Assembly: GCA_944358895.1 (NCBI GenBank)
Contig: CALVSB010000005.1
Location: 16,969-80,968, forward strand
Source of the DNA: an uncultured Bacilli bacterium
GTDB taxonomy: Bacteria; Bacillota_I; Bacilli_A; RFN20; CAG-826
Reading direction: 5' to 3'
DNA: 64,000 nt
Shown: positions 18,064 through 26,556 of the stretch, one piece after another
Position numbering within the stretch: the stretch's first letter is position 1
How the letters are laid out: every line of letters begins with the position of its first letter
The notes under the pieces: generated by a model
The model's database searches: none
What the model was told of the DNA's origin: nothing
Seen by the model: only the letters and a program-made list of their open reading frames with translations
Translations under genes and position numbers: made by a program

Positions 18064-18522
18064 ATGTTAGAAAGAACCTGCTTAACCTCTTCGAAGGAAG
18101 AGACGATGCTCCTCGGGAAGAAGATTGCCTCCCTTGCCAAGCCCGGCGATCTCGTCCTCCTGAAGGGCGGCCTCGGAAGCGGCAAGACGACTCTCGTGAA
18201 AGGAGCCGGGGACGAGCTCGGGGTGAAAGACCCGGTCATCTCTCCGACGTTCAATATCCTGAAGTGCTACTTCAAGGGGAAACTTCCGATGTACCACATC
18301 GATGGCTACCGCCTCGAAGGGCAAAACCTCGACATCGGCCTCGAGGAAGCCATCTACGGCGACGGCATCACCTTCATCGAGTGGCCTGAATACGTCGCGG
18401 CCATTCTCCCGGACGAGTACCTCGAACTTTCCTTCGAGAAGACCTCGGATGATGGCCGAAAGATCACCTTTACCGCCAGGGGCAAGCGGGCCGAGGAAAT
18501 GCTAGGGGGGCTTTCGCTATGA
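18064..18522 (+). CDS. tsaE: tRNA t6A biosynthesis ATPase TsaE
   Basis: A 152-residue cytoplasmic ATPase that drives the TsaB-TsaD complex in making N6-threonylcarbamoyladenosine at position 37 of ANN-decoding tRNAs. The Walker A loop GGLGSGKTT is at 35-43, followed by the switch-like SPTFNILKCY and the Walker B-like region FIEWPEYV. It heads a compact four-gene operon in which every junction overlaps. The start is the ATG 10 nt after a TATAAT box; the longer frame upstream has no support. Confidence 0.96.
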   Translation: MLERTCLTSSKEETMLLGKKIASLAKPGDLVLLKGGLGSGKTTLVKGAGDELGVKDPVISPTFNILKCYFKGKLPMYHIDGYRLEGQNLDIGLEEAIYGDGITFIEWPEYVAAILPDEYLELSFEKTSDDGRKITFTARGKRAEEMLGGLSL

Positions 18523-19109
18523 CCGACATTCTGCTCGATACTTCCTTTACCCATCTCCGGGTTGTTTTAGCCCGTGACGGGAAGATTATCGCCTCCCTCG
18601 ACAAATCGGCCTTCATGCGGCAAAGCGAGGAGATGATCCCGACCCTTAGCCGCCTCATGGAAGAAACGAAGACCGAGCGTTCCGACATCGATTCGGTCAT
18701 CGTGGCTCGCGGCCCCGGCTCCTATACCGGCGTCCGGATCGCGATGACGGCTGCCAAGGTCATGGCCTTGGCCCTCAACCGCCCGCTTTATCTTGTCTCG
18801 AGCCTTGCCATCCTCCGCGAAGGCAAAAAGAAGACGGCCATCATGATGGATGCCCGGGCCAAGCGGTCTTACTTCGCCGTCTACGAAGGGACGACGGCCC
18901 TCGTCGAGGATTGCATCAAGAGCAACGACGAGGTCCTAGCCTATTTGAAAGAGCACCCGGATTGCCTCATCGGCGGAGAGCCGGCTTACCTTGGGCTCGA
19001 AGCGACGGCCAAGCCGGATGTCTTCCTCAACATGCTATCGGCCAAGGATGGGGAACCGGCCGACACCTTGAAGGCGGCCCCGGCTTATCTAAGGGGTCCG
19101 CTTCGGTGA
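18519..19109 (+). CDS. tsaB: tRNA t6A biosynthesis protein TsaB
   Basis: A 196-residue ASKHA-fold scaffold protein that pairs with TsaD. The family motif GPGSYTGVRIAM lies at about 66-77. The C-terminal half is shorter and more divergent than in E. coli, as is usual for Bacillota. Its ATG overlaps the tsaE stop (ATGA), and its own stop overlaps the rimI GTG, indicating coupled translation. Confidence 0.95.
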   Translation: MTDILLDTSFTHLRVVLARDGKIIASLDKSAFMRQSEEMIPTLSRLMEETKTERSDIDSVIVARGPGSYTGVRIAMTAAKVMALALNRPLYLVSSLAILREGKKKTAIMMDARAKRSYFAVYEGTTALVEDCIKSNDEVLAYLKEHPDCLIGGEPAYLGLEATAKPDVFLNMLSAKDGEPADTLKAAPAYLRGPLR

Positions 19110-19552
19110 TCAGGGAAGCGACGATCGAGGACCTCGACGCCATCGCCAAGGTCGAGAAGTCGGCTTTCGAGAAAGGAGCCTGGCCGAAGAAAGCCATCCT
19201 CTCCGAGTTCACTGAAAACGAGCTCTCCCGGATCTACGTCGATGTCGAGGACGGCGAAGTCGTCGCCTGGCTCGACTTCATGATCACCTTCACCTCGGCC
19301 ACCGTCATGGCCATCGGGGTCAAACCCGAATACCGAAAGCGGGGCATTGCCACCTCCCTCATGAAGAAGATGGAGGAAATCTGCCGCGCCCAAGAGGAAA
19401 CGGTGGAGTGGATCACCCTCGAAGTTCGGGAGTCCAACGAAGAAGCGATCGCCCTCTACAAAAAGCTCGGCTACGTCTACGTCACTAAGAAAGTGGCTTA
19501 TTACGAGGACGGCGAAGACGCCCTCTATCTGATAAGGAGCCTCATATCATGA
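19106..19552 (+). CDS. rimI: GNAT N-acetyltransferase RimI
   Basis: 148 residues from a GTG start forming GTGA with the tsaB stop. The acetyl-CoA-binding motif VKPEYRKRGIATSLMKKM (about 72-89) and the C-terminal EVRESNEEAIALYKKLGY are those of RimI, which acetylates the N-terminus of ribosomal protein S18. In many Bacillota it sits between tsaB and tsaD, as here. The frame extends upstream inside tsaB, but an ATG start there would give a long overlap with no family match. Confidence 0.93.
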   Translation: MIREATIEDLDAIAKVEKSAFEKGAWPKKAILSEFTENELSRIYVDVEDGEVVAWLDFMITFTSATVMAIGVKPEYRKRGIATSLMKKMEEICRAQEETVEWITLEVRESNEEAIALYKKLGYVYVTKKVAYYEDGEDALYLIRSLIS

Positions 19553-20580
19553 GCATCATTCTCGGAATCGAAAGCAGCTGCGACGAAACGGCCGCGGCCA
19601 TCACGAAGGACGGAAAGCTCCTCGCGAGCGTCATTTCCTCGCAGGCGGACATTCATGCCAAGTACGGCGGCGTCATGCCGGAAGTCGCTAGCCGCCTCCA
19701 TGTGGAAAACATCGGGGTCGTCCTCAAGGAAACGATGGAAAAGGCCGGGATTGGGTATGAAGACATCGATGCCATTGCCTTTACCCGCGGCCCGGGGCTC
19801 ATCGGCTCATTGCACGCCGGGGTCGAGGCGGCCAAAGCCTTGGCTCTCCTTTACAAGAAGCCGCTCGTTCCGGTCCACCATTTGGCCGGCCACATTTACG
19901 CGAACGAGTATGTCGATTCCTTCTCATTCCCGCTCTTGGCGGTGGTCGTCTCGGGCGGCAATACCGAGCTTGTCCTCATGGAGAAAGACCTCGACTTCAA
20001 GATCATCGGTGAAACGAAGGACGACGCGGTCGGGGAGAGCTTCGACAAGGTTGCCCGCATCGTCGGACTGCCTTATCCGGGCGGCCTTCCGATCGACCAG
20101 CACGCCAAGAAGGGAAAGCCGGTCTATGATTTCCCGATTCAGAAGCTTCATCACATTCCGGGAACGGAGAAGTACGACTATTCCTTCTCCTATTCCGGCC
20201 TCAAGACGGCCGTCCTCAACTTCGTCGAGCATAAGCGGGCGAAGGGCGAGTCCTACGATCTCGACGATCTGTGTGCCTCCTTCGAGAAGGCTGCGATCGA
20301 CCCGGTCGTCGAGCGGATGCTGGCCGCGGCCAAGGAATACAAGGTCAAGCAGGTGGTGCTCGCCGGCGGGGTCAGCGCGAACTCCTATCTCCGGAGCGAA
20401 GCGGCCAAGGCCCTTGAGGGAACGGGCATCCACCTCACCATCCCGCCCCTTTGGTGCACGACCGACAACGCGGCCATGATCGCGAAGGTCGGGGAAAAGC
20501 TTTTCGCGGCCGGGGTAACTTGCTCCCTCGATGTCGACGTCGACCCGAACTGGCAGATCGAGGATTATAGGGAGTTCTAA
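19549..20580 (+). CDS. tsaD: tRNA threonylcarbamoyltransferase TsaD
   Basis: A 343-residue metalloenzyme that transfers the threonylcarbamoyl group to A37 of tRNA. The N-terminal GIESSCDETAAAI, the metal-binding HHLAGH with H111 and H115, the GPGL at 81-84 and the late SGGNTEL and GGVSANSYLR motifs are all intact. It overlaps rimI by ATGA and closes the operon. A terminator hairpin begins inside its last codons. Confidence 0.98.
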   Translation: MSIILGIESSCDETAAAITKDGKLLASVISSQADIHAKYGGVMPEVASRLHVENIGVVLKETMEKAGIGYEDIDAIAFTRGPGLIGSLHAGVEAAKALALLYKKPLVPVHHLAGHIYANEYVDSFSFPLLAVVVSGGNTELVLMEKDLDFKIIGETKDDAVGESFDKVARIVGLPYPGGLPIDQHAKKGKPVYDFPIQKLHHIPGTEKYDYSFSYSGLKTAVLNFVEHKRAKGESYDLDDLCASFEKAAIDPVVERMLAAAKEYKVKQVVLAGGVSANSYLRSEAAKALEGTGIHLTIPPLWCTTDNAAMIAKVGEKLFAAGVTCSLDVDVDPNWQIEDYREF

Positions 20581-20594
20581 AAGGACTCCTTTTT
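20571..20594 (+). terminator. Terminator overlapping the tsaD stop codon
   Basis: GGAGT (20571-20575) pairs with ACTCC (20585-20589) across a loop that contains the TAA stop, followed by TTTTT. The stem is short, five base pairs, so efficiency is uncertain. Confidence 0.55.
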
Positions 20595-20719
20595 ATTTTT
20601 GGCCGCAAAAGAGCCTTCTTTTTAACGAAATATCCCATTATCGAAGAAACTTTTCGTCAAAATTAGCCGTTTTCTCTTCGATAAGGGGATTTTTTAGTAT
20701 AGTTGCCTTGGGCAAGGCC

Positions 20720-22123
20720 ATGTTCGAGGGTTTGAAGAAAAACGAAAACGTCGAATTGATGACGGTAAAAGATCGGATTCCGGCCGCTTTTTGGAAAACA
20801 TATTCGGCTTTTGCCAACACTTCTGGCGGAACTATTTACCTTGATATCGGGGAAACCAACTCCAATAAGCAGCTTGCCGAAGCTGACCATAGTAGTCAGA
20901 TGGTGAAGACTATTTTGGATGCGGCTGGCAACTTAAGTAGGGTTTCCCACAATGCGCTGAGCGGTGATTCGGTGAAAGCGGAAACCATCGGTGGCCATGA
21001 CGCAATCGTCGTTTCCGTTCCCGCCTGCCCGCCCGAAGCGAAGCCTGTCTATCTGAACGGCAACCCGGCCCTTTGCTATGAACGCGACGGCACGAAAGAC
21101 CGCCAAATGGACCTTTGCAAAGTCCTTGGACTCTTCTTCTCTTCATCGTGCCTTCGGAAAGTCGATGGCCCCAACCCATTCGGCGTTCTTCTCGAGGATC
21201 TCGACCAAAGGTGCCTCGCCCGATATCGTTCCCTCTATGACCGGCTCTTTCCGACAAACCATTTGAAGAGCTTATCGATGGCCGATTTTTGCGCAGGCCT
21301 AGGCATTACGAGGAAAGCGCGCGATGGCTATGTGCCGACAACGGAGGCCATTTTGATGTTCGCTCCGTATCGGCTTATTTCCCAGTTCTATCCCAATTTC
21401 TATCTGGATTTTCAAATACTATCGGCTCGCGACGAAAAGCGTCTGCTAAAGATTTCTTGTGATGACGGCCTCTGGTCGGGCAACGTTTTCGATTTCTACC
21501 TCAAAGTGAGCGACGAACTATTTCATCGCCTTCCTTCTCCTTACCTCCTCGTTAACGGAGTTGATCGGGGGCACGATACGTTGGTGGAAGCTGTCATCGA
21601 AGGCGTGGTCAATAGTCTTAACAATGCCGACTTCCAACATGGGACCAGTGTCCGTATCGTCCTCGATGGCCGGGGCATTTCCATCGAGAATTCGGGGTCG
21701 ATGGGCATTAACCTGGAAGAAGCCTTCGAAGGTGGGCATTCGAATCCTCGGAACCGTGGGATTGTCTCCTTCTTCCGCTCAGTCAAAATCGGAGACCTTG
21801 CGGGGACGGGGATTCGCAAGATGATGGCTGCCCTTCGTTCTCTTCAGATGAGCGAACCGTTTTATCGAACCGACAACGTGTGTTTTGTCTCCGTCTACAT
21901 TTCGTTCGCCAAGGGCCTTAGCCAGGAAGAAAAGAAGGTTTTTGCTGCTCTGAATAAGCTTGGAGCGGCCGGTATCAAGGACCTCGTCGCCGAAACAGGC
22001 TACAGCCGTTATCAAACCAATGCCGCCCTCGTTAAGCTGATGAACGCGGGCTTGGTCCGAACCAACGGGGCCGCGACCAAGGGTCGAACCTATGCCATTA
22101 TTGGCCGCCACGCGAAAATCTGA
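20720..22123 (+). CDS. AlbA_2-domain putative transcriptional regulator
   Basis: 467 residues from the ATG at 20720. The N-terminal ENVELMTVKDRIPAAFWKTYSAFANTSGGTIYLDIG follows the Schlafen AlbA_2 pattern, although the usual E-FK is degraded. The middle contains an ATPase-like part (VEAVIEGVVNSLNNADF, then GDLAGTGIRKMM, about 290-370), as in the HATPase_c_4 proteins with this domain. A C-terminal winged helix (LNKLGAAGIKDLVAETGYS) fits DNA binding. Such proteins are frequent in gut bacteria and probably regulate transcription; targets are unknown. A TATAGT box lies 16 nt upstream, without a clear Shine-Dalgarno. Four phased TTTCGAAA repeats follow the stop codon. Confidence 0.8.
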   Translation: MFEGLKKNENVELMTVKDRIPAAFWKTYSAFANTSGGTIYLDIGETNSNKQLAEADHSSQMVKTILDAAGNLSRVSHNALSGDSVKAETIGGHDAIVVSVPACPPEAKPVYLNGNPALCYERDGTKDRQMDLCKVLGLFFSSSCLRKVDGPNPFGVLLEDLDQRCLARYRSLYDRLFPTNHLKSLSMADFCAGLGITRKARDGYVPTTEAILMFAPYRLISQFYPNFYLDFQILSARDEKRLLKISCDDGLWSGNVFDFYLKVSDELFHRLPSPYLLVNGVDRGHDTLVEAVIEGVVNSLNNADFQHGTSVRIVLDGRGISIENSGSMGINLEEAFEGGHSNPRNRGIVSFFRSVKIGDLAGTGIRKMMAALRSLQMSEPFYRTDNVCFVSVYISFAKGLSQEEKKVFAALNKLGAAGIKDLVAETGYSRYQTNAALVKLMNAGLVRTNGAATKGRTYAIIGRHAKI

Positions 22124-22128
22124 CGGAA

Positions 22129-22200
22129 TCTTTCGAAAGAAAAAAGCCATTTTCGAAAAGAAAAATCAATCTTTCGCAAAGAAAAACGAATCTTTCGAAA
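22129..22200. repeat. Four helically phased TTTCG(A/C)AA repeats
   Basis: TTTCGAAA-type palindromic cores begin at 22131, 22151, 22172 and 22193, spaced 20, 21 and 21 bases. Each is followed by a GAAAAA-like tail. The spacing equals two DNA turns, so all cores face the same side of the helix. The array fills the gap between the AlbA_2 gene and asnS. It looks like a cooperative protein-binding site, possibly for the AlbA_2 protein itself. Confidence 0.65.
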
Positions 22201-22280
22201 CGATTCTTTTCCTCTCGCTCCTCAATGGCAAAAGTCCGTCCATGTTCTAAAATATCGAAGCAACTGCAAGGAGTGGTGCC

Positions 22281-23651
22281 ATGTCTAAGAAATTGACGGT
22301 CCGGGATCTTTACGAGCTCTATGCCGAGTGCCCGGACGAACTGACGAAAGAAGAGTGCATTGTCGACGGGTGGATTCGGACCAACCGCGACAACGGGAAA
22401 ATCGGTTTCATCGAGCTTCATGACGGAACGGTTTTCAAAGGTGTCCAGATTGTCTACACCGAGGGAACCGGCTACGAGCGTTTGAAGACGGCCGCGGCCA
22501 TCGAGGTCACCGGCGAGCTGCGCCTCACCCCCGAGGCCAAGCAGCCTTTCGAAATTCACGCGAGCAAGATCGACCTCATCGGCGACGTCGACGAGGATTA
22601 CCCCCTTCAGAAGAAGCGGGCCTCTTTCGAGTTCCTCCGCGACCTGGCTTACCTCCGTCCGCGGGCCAATACCTTCCAGGCCCTCTACCGGGTCCGCTCG
22701 GTCCTTGCGATGAACATCCATCGCTACTTCCAGGACCGCGGATTCGTTTACGTGCATACCCCCGAGATCACGGCCAACGACGCCGAAGGGGCTGGGCAGG
22801 TCTTCTCGGTCGTGACCGATGCCAAGGATCCCTATAAGGATTTCTTCGGGCGGAAAGCTTCCCTGACCGTTTCGGGCCAACTCCACGTGGAGGCCTTCGC
22901 CCTCGCCTTCAAGGATGTCTATACCTTCGGGCCGACCTTCCGGGCCGAGAAGAGCAACACCCCGCGCCACGCCAGCGAGTTCTGGATGATCGAGCCGGAA
23001 ATCGCCTTCGCCCATTTGAGCGACGACATGGATCTCATCGAGGACTTCCTCAAGTACCTCATCAAGGAGACGATCGCCCGCTGCCCCGACGAGATGGCTT
23101 TCTTCGACAAGTTCATCCAGCCCGGCCTCGTCGCCAAGCTCAAGCACGTCGAGGAAACCCCGTTCCAGAAGATGACCTATACCGAAGCCATTTCCTACCT
23201 CGAAAAGGCGGTGAAGGAAGGCCACAAGTTCGAGTATAGCGACATCAAGTGGGGCATGGACCTCCAGTCGGAACACGAACGCTATTTGACCGAGAAGATC
23301 GTCGGAGGGCCGCTCTTCCTCATCGACTACCCGAAGGAGATCAAGGCCTTCTACATGAAGGAAAACGACGACGGCAAGACGGTCGCCGCCTGCGACCTCC
23401 TCGTTCCGGGCGAAGGAGAAATCGTCGGGGGATCCGAACGCGAGGTTCGGCCCGAGATCCTTAGGGCCAAGATGGAGAAGCTCGGCAACTTCGAAGGGCT
23501 CGAGTGGTACTACAACCTCCGTCGCTTCGGCGGCTGCCCGCACGCCGGCTTCGGCCTTGGTTTCGACCGCTTCCTCATGTACATCACCGGCATCACCAAC
23601 ATCCGCGACACTGAGCCCTACCCGCGCACGGCCAACGCCCTCAAGTACTGA
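22281..23651 (+). CDS. asnS: Asparaginyl-tRNA synthetase
   Basis: A 456-residue class IIb synthetase charging tRNA-Asn. An N-terminal OB-fold anticodon domain (VDGWIRTNRDNGKIGFIEL) is followed by the catalytic core with motif 2 FRAEKSNTPRHASEF and motif 3 FGLGFDRFLMYITG near the C-terminus. The ending NIRDTEPYPRT is typical for AsnS. Start set by AAGGAG 8 nt upstream of the ATG; a TAAAAT box precedes it. With AsnS and GatCAB both present, GatCAB here is needed mainly for Gln-tRNA-Gln, if GlnRS is absent. Confidence 0.97.
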   Translation: MSKKLTVRDLYELYAECPDELTKEECIVDGWIRTNRDNGKIGFIELHDGTVFKGVQIVYTEGTGYERLKTAAAIEVTGELRLTPEAKQPFEIHASKIDLIGDVDEDYPLQKKRASFEFLRDLAYLRPRANTFQALYRVRSVLAMNIHRYFQDRGFVYVHTPEITANDAEGAGQVFSVVTDAKDPYKDFFGRKASLTVSGQLHVEAFALAFKDVYTFGPTFRAEKSNTPRHASEFWMIEPEIAFAHLSDDMDLIEDFLKYLIKETIARCPDEMAFFDKFIQPGLVAKLKHVEETPFQKMTYTEAISYLEKAVKEGHKFEYSDIKWGMDLQSEHERYLTEKIVGGPLFLIDYPKEIKAFYMKENDDGKTVAACDLLVPGEGEIVGGSEREVRPEILRAKMEKLGNFEGLEWYYNLRRFGGCPHAGFGLGFDRFLMYITGITNIRDTEPYPRTANALKY

Positions 23652-23665
23652 AATAGGAGCTAGAC

Positions 23666-23803
23666 ATGGAAGAAGAGAAGGAACTGAGCGAAGAAGAAAG
23701 AAAGGCGCTTTCCTACAAGCGCCTGACCTTTCTCGTTCTTGGGATATCTTTCGTGATGGTTGGCCTCATCGTGGCCGAGATCATCATGATTTTTGCTCGC
23801 TAG
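23666..23803 (+). CDS. Small single-pass membrane protein (45 aa)
   Basis: A short frame with an AGGAG ribosome-binding site 7 nt before the ATG, 14 bases after asnS. The 45-residue product has a charged N-terminus (MEEEKELSEEERKAL), a basic stretch SYKR and one hydrophobic helix to the C-terminus. Tail-anchored small proteins of this kind are often conserved but unnamed. It overlaps the convergent membrane protein gene by about 20 bases. The position in the asnS transcript and the good ribosome-binding site support it as real; function unknown. Confidence 0.6.
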   Translation: MEEEKELSEEERKALSYKRLTFLVLGISFVMVGLIVAEIIMIFAR

Positions 23804-24497
23804 AAGCAGCGGCTTCTTCTTGCTTTATCTCGGCCTTCGCGGCTTCGCTCGCGAGGGCCTTTTCCTTATCGCCTTTGAGGGCATCGTAGAAGTTGTAACC
23901 CTCAAGGGTCTTCTCATAGACGGTCCGCATCCGGCTCCGGAGGGTGAGAGCCCTCGAGAGATAGGCCATGGCCGCGACGAGGTAATAGACAAGGAAGACA
24001 AGGAAGAGCGGGACGATGACATAGGAAGCCCAGTAGGAGGCTTCGAGATAGGGCGCATGGATGAGGGGCGGCCATTCGTTGAGGAGGCGCATGCCCCAAA
24101 GGGTCACGTAGATGCTCTCGTCGTTCCAGTCGTAGGCATAGAAGACGGTGGAGAAGCGCTCGAAGTGGTTGACGGCCCATTCCCCGGCGATGGAGGAATA
24201 GACGACATAGAAAGCCAAGAGGGCCAGGCCGATGAGAATGGCGGGGCTGGCTTCTCTCACGAAGAGCTGGGCGTTTTTCTTCTTCCCGTATTTCTTGAGG
24301 TGCTCGGGGGAGGAAATGACGCGGTAGACGACCGGATCGTGGAGGAAGGAATCGACCCGCTTGCCTTGCTTCTTGAAAAGGAGGCGGATCCCCATCCCGA
24401 CGAGGCCAAGAATGATGAAAAGAACGAGGAGAAAGATGAGGAAGATGATGAGAAGCCGGCGGTCGTTCTCGTTCAGGGTGATACCGACGTAAAACAT
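23784..24497 (-). CDS. Membrane protein of unknown function, third gene of a three-gene unit
   Basis: About 237 residues with three clear membrane segments: IIFLIFLLVLFIILGLVGMGI near the N-terminus, ILIGLALLAFYVVYSSIA at about 90-108 and YVIVPLFLVFLVYYLVAAMAYL at about 165-186. It ends in a charged Ala/Glu/Lys tail. The start overlaps the preceding stop, either as GTGA (24500) or TGATG (24497). The family is not recognised. Close coupling to the two upstream genes suggests they form one membrane complex or pathway. Confidence 0.6.
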   Translation of the reverse strand: MFYVGITLNENDRRLLIIFLIFLLVLFIILGLVGMGIRLLFKKQGKRVDSFLHDPVVYRVISSPEHLKKYGKKKNAQLFVREASPAILIGLALLAFYVVYSSIAGEWAVNHFERFSTVFYAYDWNDESIYVTLWGMRLLNEWPPLIHAPYLEASYWASYVIVPLFLVFLVYYLVAAMAYLSRALTLRSRMRTVYEKTLEGYNFYDALKGDKEKALASEAAKAEIKQEEAAASSEQKS

Positions 24498-25045
24498 CAC
24501 TCGTTCCCTCCTTCCTTCTTCTCGTCGTTAGGGGTTAGGTCACGGTAATCGATGGTCGGCGGGGGTGGGACGCTCGTTCCGCTGGAAACGAGGTCGGGAA
24601 CCGGGACTTTGTCCGCGGCCGGAGCGGCAGCTTGTCCCGGGTTTTGCGGGGCGGCGATCGGGGTCGGGCTCACCCCGACGAAAGGCACGGCCCCGGGCAT
24701 CGGGGCTCCCATCCCGGGGAACGGCATGCCCGGGGTCGAGGTATAGAAATTCTGCTGGACGTAAACTTGCTGGGGCTGCGGGGCGGCCGGGGCCTCTTCT
24801 TTTTTCTCTTCGGTCGTCTCCCCGATGAGTTCCTTGAGCTCCTTGGCTTGGATCTTCTTGACGAGCAAATCTTCCTCGAGGGGTGGGAAGAAGCTCTTGC
24901 CTTGGAAGAAGCGAATGAGGCACTTGAAACACTCGATGAAATAGACGCCCAGGGCAAAGACGGCAAAAAGAGCCAGGATGGCGAGGAGAAGGGGCGAGAG
25001 GAACGCCCAGAGGAGGCCGAGGGCAAAATTCTTGAGGAACTTCAT
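24497..25045 (-). CDS. Membrane-anchored proline-rich protein, unknown function
   Basis: A 182-residue protein: a long hydrophobic helix or pair of helices in the first 45 residues, a short amphipathic charged section with IQAKELKELIGETTEEKKEE, then about 80 residues rich in Pro, Ala, Gly and Gln (GMPFPGMGAPMPGAVP) that should be disordered, and an acidic end. Such low-complexity tails often act as flexible linkers or binding platforms. It overlaps both neighbours (ATGA type), so it is the middle gene of a tight unit. Confidence 0.6.
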   Translation of the reverse strand: MKFLKNFALGLLWAFLSPLLLAILALFAVFALGVYFIECFKCLIRFFQGKSFFPPLEEDLLVKKIQAKELKELIGETTEEKKEEAPAAPQPQQVYVQQNFYTSTPGMPFPGMGAPMPGAVPFVGVSPTPIAAPQNPGQAAAPAADKVPVPDLVSSGTSVPPPPTIDYRDLTPNDEKKEGGNE

Positions 25046-25968
25046 GCTTTGCCCTTCATTTTAGGCCCTTGCCCTAGGTAGGGCAACGCGAGGGAAACAA
25101 GAGCGAAGAGCCCGACCGGCAAGAAGAAAACCGGAAGGAAGGCAAAGCCGTCTTTCCCTTGGGTCCCGCTTGAGAGGAAAGCGAAGAGGAAGAGGGCTCC
25201 GAACTCAAGGATTACCAGAAGAGTGTAAAGCCACCACGGGTTGTGTCTGATAACGCTGGAAAGGCTGAGAAGGGTGAGAAGCAGGGCCATGGCCCCAAGG
25301 AGGAAGGACCAGGCAAGGGAAGACGTGTTGATAGAAAGAGAAACGATCGAGAAAGCCAAGCCTAGAGCAACGACGAGGAATGAAGCCCACTTACGTTCAT
25401 CACCGTCTTCAATGCCGATCCGGCGGGCCAGGTAGATGACGAAGAAAGAAGAAAGGGCCGTCCCGGCCGTTCCGTAGGCAAAGAAGAAGGCCGGAACGAG
25501 GTCTTTTATCCCTTCCATCGACGATATCCCCAGCAAATCGAGGGCGAATTCGACGAAATCGATGCCGGTCAGGGCCTTCGAGATCGGAAGGGAAAGATAG
25601 GCGCAGCCCATGTTGAGAAGCGACGATAAGAAGATGGCGAGGCCGAAGTCGAAGCGGGAGGACAGGAAGAAGCCGAGGAGGGCCCCGCTCAAGATGGCCG
25701 GAACGACGTAGAAAAGGCTGGAGGCCAAGTCATGAAGTCCGAAAGCCACGGCCAGAAGCGACGAGCCGACGACATAGACGGGCAGGTATTTCTTTTCCGC
25801 CAAGATGGCTGCGAGGGCCGAGACTGAGGGGAGAAAGATCGTCACGAAAAGGGAAGCCAGCGGGAAGAAAGAGAGAACGAGCGACAAAACGGCCTCCACC
25901 GCGGTGAGGACCGCGAGGAAGGCCACGTTTTGAGCGAGGCCTTTCCGGGGGACGAAGATGTCTTTCAT
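25042..25968 (-). CDS. Polytopic membrane protein, DUF2232/YybS-like
   Basis: 308 residues with about eight hydrophobic segments and few polar loops. The layout, with repeated short helices and Gly/Ser-rich turns (SGALLGFFLSSRFDFGLAI), recalls DUF2232 (YybS) and ECF-transporter S-component-like proteins, but no decisive motif is seen. It is the first gene of a three-gene minus-strand unit. A GATAAT box ends 7 nt before the ATG, with no Shine-Dalgarno. Confidence 0.55.
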   Translation of the reverse strand: MKDIFVPRKGLAQNVAFLAVLTAVEAVLSLVLSFFPLASLFVTIFLPSVSALAAILAEKKYLPVYVVGSSLLAVAFGLHDLASSLFYVVPAILSGALLGFFLSSRFDFGLAIFLSSLLNMGCAYLSLPISKALTGIDFVEFALDLLGISSMEGIKDLVPAFFFAYGTAGTALSSFFVIYLARRIGIEDGDERKWASFLVVALGLAFSIVSLSINTSSLAWSFLLGAMALLLTLLSLSSVIRHNPWWLYTLLVILEFGALFLFAFLSSGTQGKDGFAFLPVFFLPVGLFALVSLALPYLGQGPKMKGKA

Positions 25969-25975
25969 CGGGAAA

Positions 25976-25981
25976 ATTATC
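25976..25981 (-). promoter_or_regulatory. -10 element of the three-gene membrane unit
   Basis: GATAAT on the minus strand (25981-25976), 7 nt before the ATG at 25968. A TG three bases ahead of the hexamer may contribute. No ribosome-binding site. Confidence 0.45.
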
Positions 25982-26021
25982 CATCATGTGATGAAAAGGC
26001 AAAAGGAATCGCGAAATATCG

Positions 26022-26543
26022 TTAGCCTACATTTTTCATTATTTCGTCAAAAACGGCTTTGAGGTTAGTGTGTCTGTAGTTACTAGATTCAATATCAACG
26101 TTCAAAAAGAATTGAAGATTCAAGGATTCTATTTTTCTTTGGGAAACAAAGTTCTTTGCTTCCCTAACTTTTTGGTTGTCCTTGACGCGTTTTCCTATGA
26201 ATACTTCCTCAATATCTCTATGAAACCAGACAAGCTCATAGCCATGTTTTTTGCAGAAAGCCGCGCATCGTTTATTTCGATTGGGGTCGCCGGTTTTACC
26301 GGTGTCAGTATCTAAACAGCAAACGACAAATTGCTTTTCACCAGGGTTCGTCAAAGCATAGGACTCCACTTTACGTTCTATTTGCTTCTGGCTGGCCTCC
26401 AGGCGTGTTTTGCTGTTGAGATTAATGTGGGTCAGTTTTACGTGGCGGTCTTGACTGGGGTAGTTCTTTTTGATGAAGGAGCGGATGTATTGGTAGTCGA
26501 TATCGGCCGAGCTCTTGCTCTCAACCAAGATTACTATTTGCAT
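26022..26543 (-). CDS. TOPRIM-like protein of an ATPase-nuclease pair (RloB/AbiLii/AriB-like)
   Basis: A 173-residue protein. An early glutamate in a strand-turn (ILVESKS, E8), a later DxD after a hydrophobic strand (FVVCCLDTDTG, D78 and D80) and an acidic HRDIEEVF at 108-115 give the E...DxD order of TOPRIM folds such as RloB and the DUF4435 subunit of PARIS. It is encoded 13 bases downstream of an AAA15-type ATPase gene and has a GGGGAG ribosome-binding site. Pairs of this kind (RloAB-like, AbiL, PARIS) defend against phage, with the small subunit acting as the toxic nuclease. Assignment to one of these named systems is not possible by eye. Confidence 0.6.
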   Translation of the reverse strand: MQIVILVESKSSADIDYQYIRSFIKKNYPSQDRHVKLTHINLNSKTRLEASQKQIERKVESYALTNPGEKQFVVCCLDTDTGKTGDPNRNKRCAAFCKKHGYELVWFHRDIEEVFIGKRVKDNQKVREAKNFVSQRKIESLNLQFFLNVDIESSNYRHTNLKAVFDEIMKNVG

Positions 26544-26556
26544 CTTTGCTCCCCAT

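Noticed and set aside
17964..18254. N-terminal extension of the ferredoxin-NADP reductase
   Set aside because: The extra 97 codons run antisense through tsaE and the operon promoter. The family begins at the GGGPVG-containing strand.
19924..20433. Minus-strand frame within tsaD
   Set aside because: Shadow of tsaD with no motif.
22129..22200. CRISPR array
   Set aside because: The period of about 20 bases is far too short and the spaces between cores are themselves repeated.
22098..23543. Open frame of 481 codons antisense to asnS
   Set aside because: asnS is certain. The antisense frame has no family pattern and no ribosome-binding site.
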